In this document: positions 18,263 through 29,492 of the stretch, piece by piece
Layout: each line of letters starts with the position of its first letter
How positions within the stretch are numbered: position 1 is the first letter of the stretch
Program-made: the position numbers and the translations under genes
From: Tribonema minus
Lineage: Eukaryota > Sar > Xanthophyceae > Tribonematales > Tribonemataceae
Direction of reading: 5' to 3'
Assembly (NCBI GenBank): GCA_017506865.1
Contig: JAFCMP010000015.1
Span: 1-64,000 of the forward strand
DNA length: 64,000 nt
The notes under the pieces: generated by a model
What the model saw: the letters and a program-made list of their open reading frames with translations, nothing else
Databases searched by the model: none
What the model was told of the DNA's origin: nothing

Positions 18263-20102
18263 TGCAATTGTGCCTTCAAGCAGCTGCAGCAGCTGCAATC
18301 AGGTCACAATAATTTGTGTGCTACTGCATGAGGCACGCGTTAAACATCCAGCGTAAGTGCTTGATGCTCTTATGCTTACATGTGGGCGCTGTCTATACAG
18401 GATATACCCGTCACAGGCAATCTGCAATATACTGTTTCATCTCGGATGAGAGCGGCCTCCCAGTGCCATTATCTTTAGATGTAGGCATCATGTTATACTT
18501 CCTTACTCCTAGCGCACCCATCTGCAAGCGCGAGTTGCATTGTCATAGAGAGGCGGTAACGCTGAGGTGACTGTCTACTACTTCGTAGTAGTAGTGTGGC
18601 GCCAGAGTTGTGCTATGAGGGCGCTCTGCAGCAGAGTGCTGCCAATCAGATCGGCCATGCGAGGTACATGCCACTTCATGTGTCTGTTGGCAGACAGCCT
18701 TTGCATCGCGCACATTCTGCCACTGACCTCAATTCGCCTCTTCGCCTGCTTCAAATGCTGCTACCAGGTCAGACGATGAAGATCCGCGCTCCACAGCTGC
18801 AGTTGGCTGTGACTGAGCACTGTTCAGGAGTGCCTGTGTCGGGCACCACAGCTTCGAAAGCGACCAAGCTAGCAACAAATTGCTGTTGTCTCACAAGAAA
18901 CAGCATTGCAATGCAGTGCCTGACGTCGGGACATGTCCACATCCGTCCAGATTCAATCGACAACATACTTGGTAAGCCTGCTAATACATACCAAGACTCT
19001 GAGCTCCTTTCCTTTCTTCCGCTGCTTTGTGTGTTCAGCGTCTTGGCTTTTGCGCTTGTGTGCTCTTCAATTGCCCTGCCATGTGCCAATGATATCGCTT
19101 GTCATGTGACACATACTGTGAAGCTGGTATGCCAAATGTCAGATAGTGCTGGAATAAGATTGTCAGCACGCACAGCACATGGGTTGACTCAGCTGCGGTC
19201 GCTCCTGAAGCGGTAGTGTATGCAAGCACACAATTTCATGATGGTACAAATGTTGTCGTATTAAGAGCCCGGACGGAGGCCGTCGATCATGTGTGCGAGC
19301 GGTTTATGTATGGTACTGGTACTGTCTGATCCATGTTGAAAAGTGCAGCAGTGACATGCGTACAGGTCATCCTGTGAGGAGTGGCTCCTTCAGACAACGG
19401 GTTTCTGGCAGCTGGCAGGCACCATTTGGTCAACACAGGCCTGCAAATGGCAGATGATTTGCATCAAGCGCATATCAGGGAGTAATGGCGGTTTTCAGCC
19501 TACTGTACATCATTTCATAAGGATGTGTCTGTGGCATCAGCACAAACATGTGGGACCAACAATGAGTAAAGTGCAGGTCTCGTGCAATCTGCAAACATTT
19601 TTAATTTGCAATGGCAGATGCTTACATACAGAGACAGAGACAGGCTGATTTCTACAATGAGCAGCATCATCAGCATCCAATATCACCAGCAGAGCCAACA
19701 ACAGAACGGGGCACATTGAGTCTTTGCATTTGGGATGCAGTGTTAATTGCACTGCATTTGACAGAAACTTGTGCACATCGCTTGCTTTTGCTCTTTTTGT
19801 TGCTGGGGCCTGCAGTGCTCCCCCGCGCACGCTGGCCTATGGTTTTCTTTGAACGGCGTTGCCTGATCAGAGGATCATGGACATTGCCTGCTACTCTATC
19901 ACATGCTATTCTGCCAAGATGCTGCATCAATGCCACTCCCTCCTCAGGCGGCGGCATCTTGACATCTGCAAGCATAAGTTTAGCAATAGCCCACAAATTG
20001 GTATGTGCAATCACACACAAACAACGCTTGTAGGTGCCGCCTCCTCCATGACCACCCCCAATCTTCCCCCACTGCAACTTCAACACCCGATGCGCCAGCA
20101 CC
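18263..20102. other. Core, left flank without recognised gene
   Basis: The longest frame is 18596-19216 (+, 206 codons), whose product (for example SVGRQPLHRAHSATDLNSPL) is unrecognised and includes a hydrophobic stretch near its end. It may contain exons of an unknown gene, but no consistent exon chain was found. The ATG at 19611 and the frames on either strand up to 20100 are also unrecognised. Confidence 0.3.
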
Positions 20103-21008
20103 TTAGCGCTGTGCAGCCTGCGCCACAACCTGTGCCAGCACATAAGGTTCCCCGGCGCTGCTGGTTATGCAGGAGGCTGCCGCTGCGGTGGATGGGCGCA
20201 TCCACCTAGGGTGCGTGTTGCGAAAGACGGCGACCGCAGTTGAGCGGGGCACGCTGGTGCGGCAGCGTGTGCCACCTGTCTGTGGCGTGGACTGCGCACC
20301 GGCAAGACCCCCCGCCATGTCTGTTGACACAACTGGCTCCCGTGCCCTGAGCAAGAGGTTAGAACCCCCCGCAGAGCGCACTGTCAGTGTGCTCTGCGTA
20401 GGGCTCTTCGAGAGCGCATCGCCAAGAACAGCTTTTGCCTTCTCCGCTGACAGCCTACGCAGGTTGCATCCGTCAATTGCTGTGATGACATCTCCTACTG
20501 CAATGTCTCCACACGCTTCTGCAGGAAGCACTGCGCCTGTGGTCTTGTGCCGAGTGAATGCTTCGACGGTGACAGCCCGGTCGGCGAATGCAAATATGAC
20601 CCCAAGACCCCCGCCGTTCTCTATCTGCAGAGGCACATCAAATGCGCAAGACGCAGGTGCCTCGCCTGGAGCAGCACTGCTGTCATCTGCTTCGCTGGTC
20701 TCGGCGCCCCTGCTGCTGCTCTTGTCTCTGTTGCTGACTGTGACAGTCTCACAGCCCCCGCCGCTGCTGTCCGCAATGACTGTGAGTTGCAGCATGCAGG
20801 CAATGATGTGACGGCACAGCATCCCAGTGCGCGGCGTCTCCAGGCAACTGCAAAGAGCAGCTCCTGACGCAGCGACCACAACAGATTGGCGTGAGCTGCG
20901 CATGGTGGCAGAGACACGGAACCACTCCTGGTCATGGAATGCTGAGCTCCCGTGTGCAATTCCGTGCAGCATGCTGATGCTGGCGCGCTTGCTGTCGCTC
21001 TGGCCCAA
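20103..21008 (-). CDS. MULE C-terminal exon: SWIM finger plus PDZ domain
   Basis: A 301-codon open frame; its first codon here is TTG and the exon extends upstream to about 21040. A SWIM zinc finger (CSC, then CRHI, pattern CxC...CxH) lies at about 20855-20800 and is a standard C-terminal part of MULE and FAR1-type transposases. A Ser/Glu-rich linker follows, then a PDZ domain at about 20650-20370. Its carboxylate-binding loop reads GGGLGVIF, with IAVGDVITAIDGC and the terminal helix AEKAKAVLGDA in the expected order. PDZ domains are not a usual MULE component. The frame has no internal stop, which makes it the best-preserved segment of the gene. Confidence 0.75.
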   Translation of the reverse strand: MGQSDSKRASISMLHGIAHGSSAFHDQEWFRVSATMRSSRQSVVVAASGAALCSCLETPRTGMLCRHIIACMLQLTVIADSSGGGCETVTVSNRDKSSSRGAETSEADDSSAAPGEAPASCAFDVPLQIENGGGLGVIFAFADRAVTVEAFTRHKTTGAVLPAEACGDIAVGDVITAIDGCNLRRLSAEKAKAVLGDALSKSPTQSTLTVRSAGGSNLLLRAREPVVSTDMAGGLAGAQSTPQTGGTRCRTSVPRSTAVAVFRNTHPRWMRPSTAAAASCITSSAGEPYVLAQVVAQAAQR

Positions 21009-21821
21009 GTCTGCGTCAGGGTTGGCCTCCGCAGCAATTTAAAATTCTGCAAGAGCGCACGTGGGAAAAAAGCAAATGTGATGACATCACAGTATATAGG
21101 GTAGTGTTTGGGTCAATTACAACTGTATGATGATATTGCTTACGAGCATCACACTTGGCATAGTATAATGGCTGTTGATGCAAAATCTTTATGCAAAGTG
21201 TGATCTGAGTAGCGTGGCCGTCATAGTAACACCGACACCCTTGCGCCAGATGCGCACGCCTGCTGTTCCCGGTGGTGAAAGGCGCGCTCATACGTGTGTC
21301 TCAGTTTTTCTACAATGGCATGCACGACATAGCAGACGAGTTTTGGCAAAAAGCATTTGTGTTGCGCTGAGCGTTGTTGCGCCGATTCAGCCATCAAGAT
21401 TGCAAGCACTGCAGTGCTGGCATCATCAACGCCGCTGCTGAGCTCAGATGTCTGCTCTACGCATGCACAGCTACGCAGACGCGCATGCACAATTACCCAT
21501 CAGAGGGCTAGAAACAGTGGATCCGTGCACAGAAAAGGTCTCCATGCCCACAAATGACCACCACCACCAGCAGCAGCAGCAGCAACTCCAGCAAGGCATC
21601 CACCATCTGCGAGTGGCTTCAACAGTTTGCATGACCTGTTGTCCAACAGTGTACCAAGATGCTGCTGTGTGATAAACTGTGCAGCGAAGCCCCACAACTC
21701 CTGCCACAGTGATGGCTCGTGTTTACTGCAGTCACCAGGACCACAGTAACAAGGTATGGGACATTTATAGCAGACCAAATTGAATGTGAGGGTCATGTGA
21801 GCTGGTGATATGTTGCAGTAA

Positions 21822-22232
21822 AAGGAGAGAATTTTTTGGAGCAATCCCCGGATACTAAAAGGCACCACAGGACATTAATGCAATGATCAAGTTGAAGATT
21901 GCACAATCATTTGACTGAACAGCAACAGTTCGCTTCAGGACGCTTTGCGGATGATGGTGCAATCTTCAAACTTCAAATTGGACAAACTTGACTCAAAACG
22001 CTACTGTAATTGAAGTATAACTTCAAGTTGAAGTTTAACATCAACTGTCACGCTCAGTATTGACCATCATCTTCGATTTGAAGTTTGACGGGTGCATCAC
22101 CGTCCGCACAGCGTCCTGAAGCGAACTGTTGCTGTTCAGTCAAATGATTGTGCAATCTTCAACTTGATCATTGCATTAATGTCCTGTGGTGCCTTTTAGT
22201 ATCCGGGGATTGCTCCAAAAAATTCTCTCCTT
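21822..22232. mobile_element. Foldback MITE with perfect 122 bp ends
   Basis: A 411 bp element whose first 122 bases (21822-21943, starting AAGGAGAGAATTTTTTGGAG) are the exact reverse complement of 22111-22232. Similarity continues imperfectly for roughly 40 bases more toward the centre. The interior is rich in CTTCAA/TTGAAG words and has no coding capacity. It lies in the interval between the transposase and SWIM exons of the decayed MULE gene. No target-site duplication is clear (flanks GCAGTAA and AAAGCAG). Confidence 0.85.
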
Positions 22233-22880
22233 AAAGCAGTGATGTGAAGAAGTGGCTGCCAGCTACACGTGCACATGCAATGGTGTCTGCTGATCGTCAA
22301 TGCAACGAGGAAATTGATGCAGCTATGCACATCAAATGTTGCTAAATACAATTGGAGCCAGGAGCTGCAGGCTTGACATAATGCATGCAGGTCACAGTTG
22401 CTTACTGTCAAAAAGGGACTCGACATGCTGTGCACAACCCGGGGTACGTCTCTTGTCTTTGAATGGCAATGACAACTATACCAGATGCTGACGAAATCAT
22501 TGTGTATGCATGGATGGATGGGATACATGCAAAATCACGTTACCTATTGAAGCGTCCATCCAGCGCTGCATGCTCCGTTAAATGGCATGCCACCATCTCC
22601 TGTGGTGCGTGCATGGTGATAAAAACTACATACAATGCCAATGTCATACATCATACGCAAACAAGAATTAATGCAATCTAAGGCTCCCATATGACGCTGC
22701 ACCACATGATAGCGCACCATCGCTACCATGGCGACCTCTGCCGTGTGAGTCGCAGTGACAACGGTGCAGTATACGTGATGCTGATGTTGTATACAATTAT
22801 CATAGGATGACCAGTGTACTTAACATCACCTGGCAAGCGTCCGTCCGGCGCTGCAAGCTCCACGTGATACCGGGGAGCCG

Positions 22881-23354
22881 CTACCACCTCCCGCACCAGC
22901 CTCTGAGACAGTGCAGGGTGCCATCCTGCTGCGCCACGTCTAGAAGTGAGCTGTACATGATGCGCAGCACTGGGTCCACCTCCTTCATGGCCACGTCCAG
23001 TGCACGGTTGGTAGCAGCCATGTAGATCGCGTCATCTGAATTGTACTTGTGCGTGATGCGCGCCAGCGTCTCCAGGAGATGGGTGAGAGTGCCAAGCTTG
23101 ACAAGCTCCGCTTTGATCAAGCCGAAGTACCCCTCGCATCGCTGGGTCGAGTTGATGCCCAAGATGAGGATGCCAATCCGAAAGCAGAATGCCCACCGTC
23201 GCCGGATTGGATAGATGGTGTTGTCCAGATAGCCCAGCACCTCAGCATCGGCAGCTCCGGCACTGCCAAGGGCATCGCCGAGTGCATCCCATGCAGCATC
23301 AAAGCACTCCTCCGTAGGCGCTCTGGATGCACGGTGCAGATGGTGCTTAAATGT
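22881..23354 (-). CDS. MULE transposase domain, C-terminal exon (damaged)
   Basis: The acceptor CACCAG|ACATTTAAG opens an exon encoding TIYPIRRRWAFCFRIGILIL, then GINSTQRCEGYFGLIKAELV. The STQRxEGYFGxIK element is the conserved third motif of the MULE transposase domain, including the catalytic Glu. The frame continues to a TAG at 22883-22881, but the next frame of the same stretch (VREVVAAPRYHVELAAPDGR) looks more like transposase. A frameshift around 22900-22930 is therefore likely. Confidence 0.7.
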   Translation of the reverse strand, partial: TFKHHLHRASRAPTEECFDAAWDALGDALGSAGAADAEVLGYLDNTIYPIRRRWAFCFRIGILILGINSTQRCEGYFGLIKAELVKLGTLTHLLETLARITHKYNSDDAIYMAATNRALDVAMKEVDPVLRIMYSSLLDVAQQDGTLHCLRGWCGRW

Positions 23355-24071
23355 CTGGTGACAAGGAGGAACACACGCGCACGACAGCATCAGGTAGACA
23401 GCATCAGAGAAGTGCAAGGCCGGATTTAATTGATGCTTAGTACAGCTGCGGTTGTAGAAAAGGTGAGCTCATTGCTAGCACGGAAGCTCTGTGAGCTTAT
23501 GGTTGCTTGCATTCAAAAAGTTTAACGCAGCAGGGAGGGAACAGACTCCATGTCGGCGCTTCTGCATGGCGCCGCCCTGGTGAGGCGGTAGCCGCTGAAT
23601 GTGCGCATGCACATTTGTGCAAAGTATGCACTATTGCCCGTCAGGGGTGAGCGGACTACACTAACGTAGAGAAATGCAAGGTGAGGAGCAAACATTTAAG
23701 ATGTTTCATGTGCAAAATCATTCGCTGCATAGCGTGTGACTAACGGTCACGATAGACCATGCGGAGAGAGGTGAATGAGCACTTTGCGTCAACTTCTGCC
23801 ATGCCGTGCTTGTGACGCAATGTCAGCAAAGCACAACAAGATGAAGTGGACGACGTACATGCATCCTTAAGAGGATTGCACAAAAGCATTTTACTGTAGT
23901 TTTTGGGAGGTTATTACTGATTTCAAGCACCCTCAATTGTAGTGGACTCTATGCTCGGATTCAAGCAGACTAACCACGTGGCCCTCAACACGCCCTTCGT
24001 GCAGCATGTTAACATGTGAAGGTTTGCTCAAGACGTATTCCTGGTTGCCCAAGTACGCCCTAAATACGCAG

Positions 24072-24109
24072 TACTTGTATGGCCAATACGTACTTGTATG
24101 GCCAATACG
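24072..24109. repeat. 19 bp tandem duplication
   Basis: TACTTGTATGGCCAATACG occurs twice head to tail. It lies in intron-like sequence of the decayed MULE gene. Confidence 0.85.
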
Positions 24110-24589
24110 TTTTCGCGCAACACTTTGCAGTATATAGGACAAGGGTGTTCTCTGCGCCTGCTGTTGCTGCGACTATGTAGTTTGAGCGTGCATAGCATTT
24201 TGTGGAGTGATATGTGTTTACCCACATTACATAAGGGCTGACAACAAAATCAGATCTGGGATCAGAGATGGGGGGTTGTACCTGACTGGGGGGTCTGACA
24301 CAAGCAGGGGATTCAAGGCCGCCATTTGTGGTGATGTTGCAAGGGAAGGAGAGCCAGTGTTTCAGCACCAAGCGCCTGCCAAAGCTCATTACATGCCCAA
24401 GCGTAATGGAACGCTGCAGGCAATGCACATCACACAACGACAGTACTGCCTGGCAGTGCATCAAACAGGCCTGAGCACTGCTCTGATACTAACTACTCTG
24501 CAAAGACACAGCCTTTCCGTGTAGCCTTCGGATCTGAGCATCATCCCCATAGAACATCAATGAGTACTGTCAAAGTTGACAACAGCACT

Positions 24590-24716
24590 TGCCTCCCATG
24601 CGGCGCCCAAACTGCTCAGCAGCTTCCCCTTGACGTTCTTCATGAAGTGCCACTCGCAGATGAGGTGGACTGTGCCCAGCCACTAGAGAGACATGGCTGC
24701 CTCAGCGGCAAAATCC
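24590..24716 (-). pseudogene. MULE transposase exon with in-frame TAG
   Basis: The acceptor ATGCAG|GGATTTTGCC joins in phase after the exon at 25022-24903 and continues FTDR-DFAAEAAMSL. A TAG follows at 24685-24683, then WLGTVHLICEWHFMKNVKGK in the same frame. The HxxCxWHxxKN motif is the hallmark central part of the MULE transposase domain. Conserved sequence on both sides of the stop shows that the codon interrupts one exon. The exon may end at GGAG|GCAAGT, a GC donor. Confidence 0.7.
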
Positions 24717-24902
24717 CTGCATTCATGAACAATATGAAAGACATATTGTAATGCTCATCCAAAACTCAAAAGCTCAGCGATGCACAGATCGAAGCATGAG
24801 ACAGCAGGGCAAACTGAAAAAGAAGAGGACCATATGCGCATGTGGTTGCATCTCAGACATGCAAATCAACAATGCTGTTGTGTCATTCTGTCTGGGTCCT
24901 AC

Positions 24903-25022
24903 CTGTCTGTGAAGCACACACGCGGATGATGATTGCCCACCATTTTGACATAGTGGTCAAAGAACCATGCGAATGTCTCAGTATCTTCGCCATCCAGAAC
25001 TGCCTGGCAGAAGAGACGCGTT
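24903..25022 (-). CDS. MULE transposase exon with second catalytic Asp
   Basis: This 120 bp exon lies between GCCGCAG|AACGCG and GACAG|GTAGGA. It encodes LDGEDTETFAWFFDHYVKMV and then PRVCFTD. The TETFxWFF...FTD pattern is the second conserved block of the MULE transposase domain, and the Asp in FTD is the second catalytic residue by family knowledge. Both splice phases fit the neighbouring exons. Confidence 0.75.
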
Positions 25023-25252
25023 CTGCGGCCAACAAGAAACAACAAAGAAAAACGTGAGGCATGTCGCATGCAATGCAAAATTTGGTCAAACCTTTGGTCA
25101 TGGTGCCATGTTCACACTGCAGGGCAACGCAATGTGTCCACTGCCAAAGCATTTTGAAGTCAGTAGCAACAACATATGAGCATGCCACCAAGGAAACTCA
25201 AGAGAAGCAGCAGCAACAGCATGACTGCAGCGAAATGGCAGAAGCATCTCAC

Positions 25253-25319
25253 TTGCTCTCGCCATTGACACCGACTATGATGCTGAGCGGCAGGCCGTAC
25301 TTGTGCCGAATGTGCAGTC
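25253..25319 (-). pseudogene. MULE transposase exon with frame break at the first catalytic block
   Basis: After the acceptor GCGCAG|GACTGCAC, phase 0 gives DCTFG, matching the 'DxT' start of the MULE domain. The clearly conserved continuation HKYGLPLSIIVGVNGESK is in a different frame of the same DNA. One base appears to be missing between the two. The downstream phase (AA at the donor) is correct for the next exon. Confidence 0.65.
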
Positions 25320-25661
25320 CTGCGCATGCGCCACAGCAGGGAGCAAGGATTCAAGGAAGTTGATGTGAAAGCGGCCATGATGGAATATATATGAGCTTGT
25401 AGCCGACTCCGCAGAGCACAGCCAACTGATAGCAGTACAGCGGCTTTCGATGCCTGCGCTGACCACTGGCTATCATACAAGTGAGCAATGCACATAGCAG
25501 TGCAATACTTCATACGCTTCCATCAAGTGACGAAAGATCACCACATGTGAATGCAGCTGGACAACCCAGCCACAGCAGTTGCATCAGGCACTGCCGTGCA
25601 TACAGTCCACAAGTAGCTGGTGCACTCACAGTAGGCCAAGCTGATCAAAGCTGTCACTGAC

Positions 25662-26441
25662 CTGCATGATGACGTCTAAGCCAAACTCATTGGCCCTCTC
25701 CACCTGGTCCTGTGTTGCCCAGAAAGCACGGCGAAAAGTGTAGTCCTCCGCAAGGTCGTAAACGGCGTACCCTTCGGTGGTTCTCATGTCATTCAGTGCT
25801 GCAATGAAGTGTTTGCTATCGCCTTTCGTGAACGCCGCTCGCGCCCTGACATCGGCAGCTATGTTGTTGAGTGTGTTGAGAGCTGCTGGCTCAAACACAG
25901 CTTTCAAGTCACCACCGAAGTGATGACACAAGGCAGCATTGTGCAGTGCCTTGCAGTGGACAGTAGGTACGCTGCTCCAGGTCCTGGCATCAGACAGTAT
26001 CTCCTCTGTGAGGTCTGCCTTGGTGATAATGCGGCTGCTACCGTCACCAGCTGCGACTACTGCTTTGTTGTGGACATAGTCTAGTGTATGGTTGTGGCCA
26101 TCAGTGAGTGATGGCGGTAACGTCAGACACCACTTCAATACTGAGTCATCACTGCTGCCATTGTCTGCGGTATTCTCATTGGGGCCAATCTGGGGCTGCA
26201 CTACAATGCGCCACTAGCAATCAGACTTGATGCATGGTTTTACATTACGGCGCTTGACGTCTGGTTTGACTTGGAAGCTCTCGTGGGTGGCTTGTCTGCG
26301 CAATGGCAAACAATCCAGTAACGGGGGGGGCCCTGTTGACTTGCCCTTGGATTTCATGTACACATCAAAGCCAGGCTCAGACGTAGTTACATGCAGCAGC
26401 ACGACCTCTGAGACTGGTTGTGGTGACAGGAACGGTTTGTC
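25662..26441 (-). pseudogene. MULE N-terminal zinc finger and pre-transposase exon, in-frame TAG
   Basis: A 780 bp exon between GCTCCAG|GACAAACC and CATGCAG|GTCAGT. It starts DKPFLSPQPVSE and carries a WRKY-GCM1/FLYWCH-like finger: a Cys pair around KPCIKSDC, then WRIVVQP, then an HNH about 40 residues later. The TAG at 26216-26214 falls between SDC and WRI, inside the finger, with the frame continuing. The exon ends FRRAFWATQDQVERANEFGL followed by DVIMQ, the lead-in to the catalytic domain. An ATG at 26201 gives a truncated alternative start that loses half the finger. Confidence 0.7.
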
Positions 26442-27010
26442 CTGGAGCACAGCGGCTGCCTGCCATGATGCACGCAAAGCAACAAATGCAGCAAACACAG
26501 AGCTCATTGAGCAACAAAAAAAGTAGCTGGCAATGATACTGTGCAAAACTGCAGGCACCTGATGATATGGCTTCTGATGGCCGGCATTGACGAAACACAT
26601 AGACGACTACCTGCCGCTAACGAAATGCACTAAAGCAGGGCTTCTGGATTGCCAGGGCATCAGGGAAGTGCTGTCCCATGAGTGCATATTTGTGCTTCAG
26701 GACGATCCCCTGTCAAGCGACGCAACAGCAGCAGCAACACCCTTCACGCTGACTTGGGGCGCTTCGCTGATGGGCGGAGGGGGCAGCGCGTCACGTGCAC
26801 GCTAAGGGACGAGTTGAGGCTTCTTCATTCCTGCCGTTGCCTAGCGCCTAAGAGAGCATAGAAGTGGTGGCGGATCACAACTAGCCCAACTGCCATTTGA
26901 AAGCTGCAGGCAGCAGCATGGTGCTGATGCGTGACTGCTACCTGATTTGTTATAGAATTCGCTTCTTGGACTGCTTGTGCGGCATAGTATTGGCAATAGC
27001 AGCTGCTTAC

Positions 27011-27139
27011 CTGGGCCGCCATGCGCGCTGTTGCTGCTGCTGCTGCTGGGGAAGCAGTTGGGGCTGCTGTTGCAGGCCTTAACACCACAGGCGGAGGCAC
27101 TTCCATGTTGGCTGCAACACCAGCAGCCGCTGCCTCCAT
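27011..27139 (-). CDS. Probable first exon of the MULE gene
   Basis: ATG at 27139 opens 43 codons rich in Ala and Pro, ending GCCCAG|GTAAGC in phase 0. A possible small exon lies between it and 26441 (for example around 26745-26715), but no firm chain was found. Low-complexity Ala/Pro N-termini also begin the CRN-like protein in this window. Confidence 0.4.
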
Positions 27140-29492
27140 TCAACCGCCACTGGCACCCTACGGCGTGCCTGCGCGCTCGCTGCAGCGCCAGCACTAAGTG
27201 CTTCCACGAAAAAAAAGTCTGAGCAGCTCACAATGGGGCTGAGCACTGCGGCGCACGTAAGTATCTGCGCCGCCGCGGCGCAAATATGGGGTCCGATGTG
27301 AGGGTGTACTTTTTATTAATTCTCGCTCAGGGCGCGAAAAAGCCCAGATGATTGGCATCTAGCTGTAAGGAATCTACATGCCGTATGACAGTCTGAAAGT
27401 GTCGCAACGACAACCACTCAAACGCCACCGCCGCCAAATGGCATCTCGGGGTCCTCCCCTACGTCCTCCTCCATGTGCCCCCCCCCCCTGGATTCTGCCA
27501 TGTGTGTCATGACACGGCCAGAATACGCCATGTGGAGTGCTGCCGACAGTGCCGAGCGTAAGCGCGCCAGGGCGATGCCCTTGAGAGCTTTAGGGCGCGC
27601 TCCTCCGGGCACTGACATCCTGTTGGCATACTCCGTCGCCACAGCCTCCAGCAGCATGAGGGTGTACTTTTATTATATTCCACTTGTGGCTGTGGAAATG
27701 CCATGTTGTAGGTGTGTCGCCTTGTTCTCACTCTTGGATGTAGCATGCAAAGCTTGCACGCCACACTTTTATTATATTCCACTTGTGGCTGTGGAAATGC
27801 CATGTTGCAGGTGTGTCGCCTTGTTTTCACTCTTGGATGTAGCATGCAAAGCTTGCACGCCACACCCCGCCCCCCACATCACCCCCAACAAAGCACCCGC
27901 AAGCGACTGTCCCCCACATACTAGCAGGGATACCAAACAAAGCTACAAGACTCTCCCCCCACAGACAGACCCGTCTTAGGGCCACCTTCTCAGATGTTGA
28001 TGCAGGCTTGCAAGGCATGTCCAGAGACTCTGAAGCACCGGCGGCGCTTATACTGCAGGCAACAGGTCCATCGTTTTGCAAGCCCTGGGATATTTTGGGC
28101 TACTTCTACACTAGTGATTACAGATTGGTAGGTTACTCTTTAAACTTCAATTGTGGCATAGCATGTCCCGAGATCGCACAGCACAAAGTGGCCACTTGCA
28201 TACCGCAACCTACTGGTGCGTAAGTGTGCATTACCAAATGAAACAAGTTTTGAGTCTCCGCGTAGCGAATTGGTTGAACTCCAAGCTGTGGCTCGCCCCC
28301 ATGTGTTTGGGGAGTGGAGCCGAGCTTGCGAGCTTTGGGGATCCATGCTCTTTGAGCTGGCTATCTAGGTCCTTGCACCGCACTTTCTTGCCTGCTGGCT
28401 AGCCTAGTTTGATATATCACCAGGGGTAATTATATCATACTTCGAGTCTGCTACGTCTCCACCACACCTCGGGTGCTGAATGTTGCATCATGGTAATATA
28501 ATAGACAACACATTGTTTCAAGCCTGCTGGCAACAGCCTGGCAACCGAGCTGCAGTCCTTCCTTGCCATGTCCCTTGCTCTTTCAATGCATCCGCTCCCC
28601 ATAGATCAAATAGGCTATCAGCCTGTGTCGCTGATTCGAAAGCCTCTGCAAGTAGCTCACAAGGTAAGAAAGTAGTGCGGTAGACCTGCTCCTAACACCA
28701 CGTGGTGTCTGTAGCGGCAATCATAGCGTCCCACGGTCAAGTGCGGCAGCGTGGGGAAGGTCAATTCCAGTGGGTCGATAAATGCTGCTGAAATATTATT
28801 CCTGGACACAAACTTGCTGATGCCTCCAGCAAGGGGACATTCAGCTAACGCAGGGTGCTGATTGTAAGCCACGAAGGCTTAGCCTACCAAACGCTGGGCC
28901 TGCATGTGCACGAGCATGCAGCCGCACGGAGTGGAACTTTGCTCCCCACATATCGCTTTGCGTGCCAGTGGGCGTGAGGTGCGGCAGCCGTGCCAGGAGG
29001 TGGCATCTTGTTCATATCGCTCGTGCCTGAAGGTGATGAACCCACGATGACGCAATGATACAGCAAAGCTGCCTGGAGTCCATGCCTTGAGCAATAGAGC
29101 TGCTGAACTGCTAGTGACATCAAAGTGCAGCCAACTTGCAGGGCAAGCATCAGTGGAAGCAAGCAAAGACACACCTGTGTAGACATGGCTGAAGAAGGAG
29201 AGTGAGCCCAGTGAATATGGCTCAGCTCCAGAGGTCTTGCTGTCTCCCAGCCAGGATGGTCTCTTGTTGCTTGCCTTGTAGGTGCCTTGAGCACTTGTTG
29301 TGGAAGCAAAAAAAGAGCCTTCCTCCTAGTTGCTGGCACAGGACTTGAAGTTGAAGTACCGGTCCAGAGAACGGTCTCCTCCTTCCAGAGCTCCTGGCAT
29401 TTCATGCTACTCGTAGCATAAAACAGAGAACTTGTATCAGCATGGTTACCCACGGCAAGAGCAAAGTTGTCAGTTGTAATGCGGATAGAGGG
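27140..29492. other. Core, right flank without recognised gene
   Basis: It contains the 99 bp duplication at 27668-27865. A minus-strand frame ends at 28884 whose upper part (TTDNFALAVGNHADTSSLFY) looks exon-like but is unrecognised. A block of C-runs lies near 27480. I see nothing else I can support. Confidence 0.35.
27668..27865. repeat. 99 bp tandem duplication
   Basis: Two copies, 27668-27766 and 27767-27865, each starting TTTTATTATATTCCACTTGT and ending GCTTGCACGCCACAC. They differ at only two or three positions, so the duplication is recent. Confidence 0.92.

Larger units (their letters stand above)
20103..27139 (-). pseudogene. MULE transposase with SWIM and PDZ domains, decayed
   Basis: Segments in 5' to 3' order on the - strand: 27139-27011, 26441-25662, 25319-25253, 25022-24903, 24716 to about 24590, 23354-22881 and about 21040-20103. 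Together they give a zinc finger, the MULE transposase domain, a SWIM finger and a PDZ domain, that is, a cut-and-paste transposase of the Mutator-like superfamily. Defects: in-frame TAG at 26216-26214 and 24685-24683, a one-base frame break in 25319-25253 just after the first catalytic Asp region, and a probable frame break near 22900. Splice phases otherwise agree (for example AA|A at 25253/25022 and AG|G at 24903/24716). It is almost certainly inactive unless the stops are suppressed and the breaks are sequencing errors. No MULE terminal repeat was found close to the gene. Confidence 0.8.
18263..29492. other. Unshared core of the palindrome
   Basis: An 11.2 kb segment between the inner ends of the arms, with no inverted counterpart in the window. 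It carries a decayed MULE transposase on the - strand, a foldback MITE and a 99 bp tandem duplication. The junctions are abrupt: GGGCCAGTGCA continues as TGCAATTG on the left and CCCTCTAT on the right (reverse complement). I see no terminal repeat specific to the core itself. Confidence 0.85.

Noticed and set aside
18263-29492. Core as a simple MULE insertion into the arm axis
   Set aside because: The two core ends (TGCAATTGTGCC and, reversed, CCCTCTATCCGC) are not inverted repeats of each other and no target duplication was seen, so the core boundaries are not plain MULE termini.
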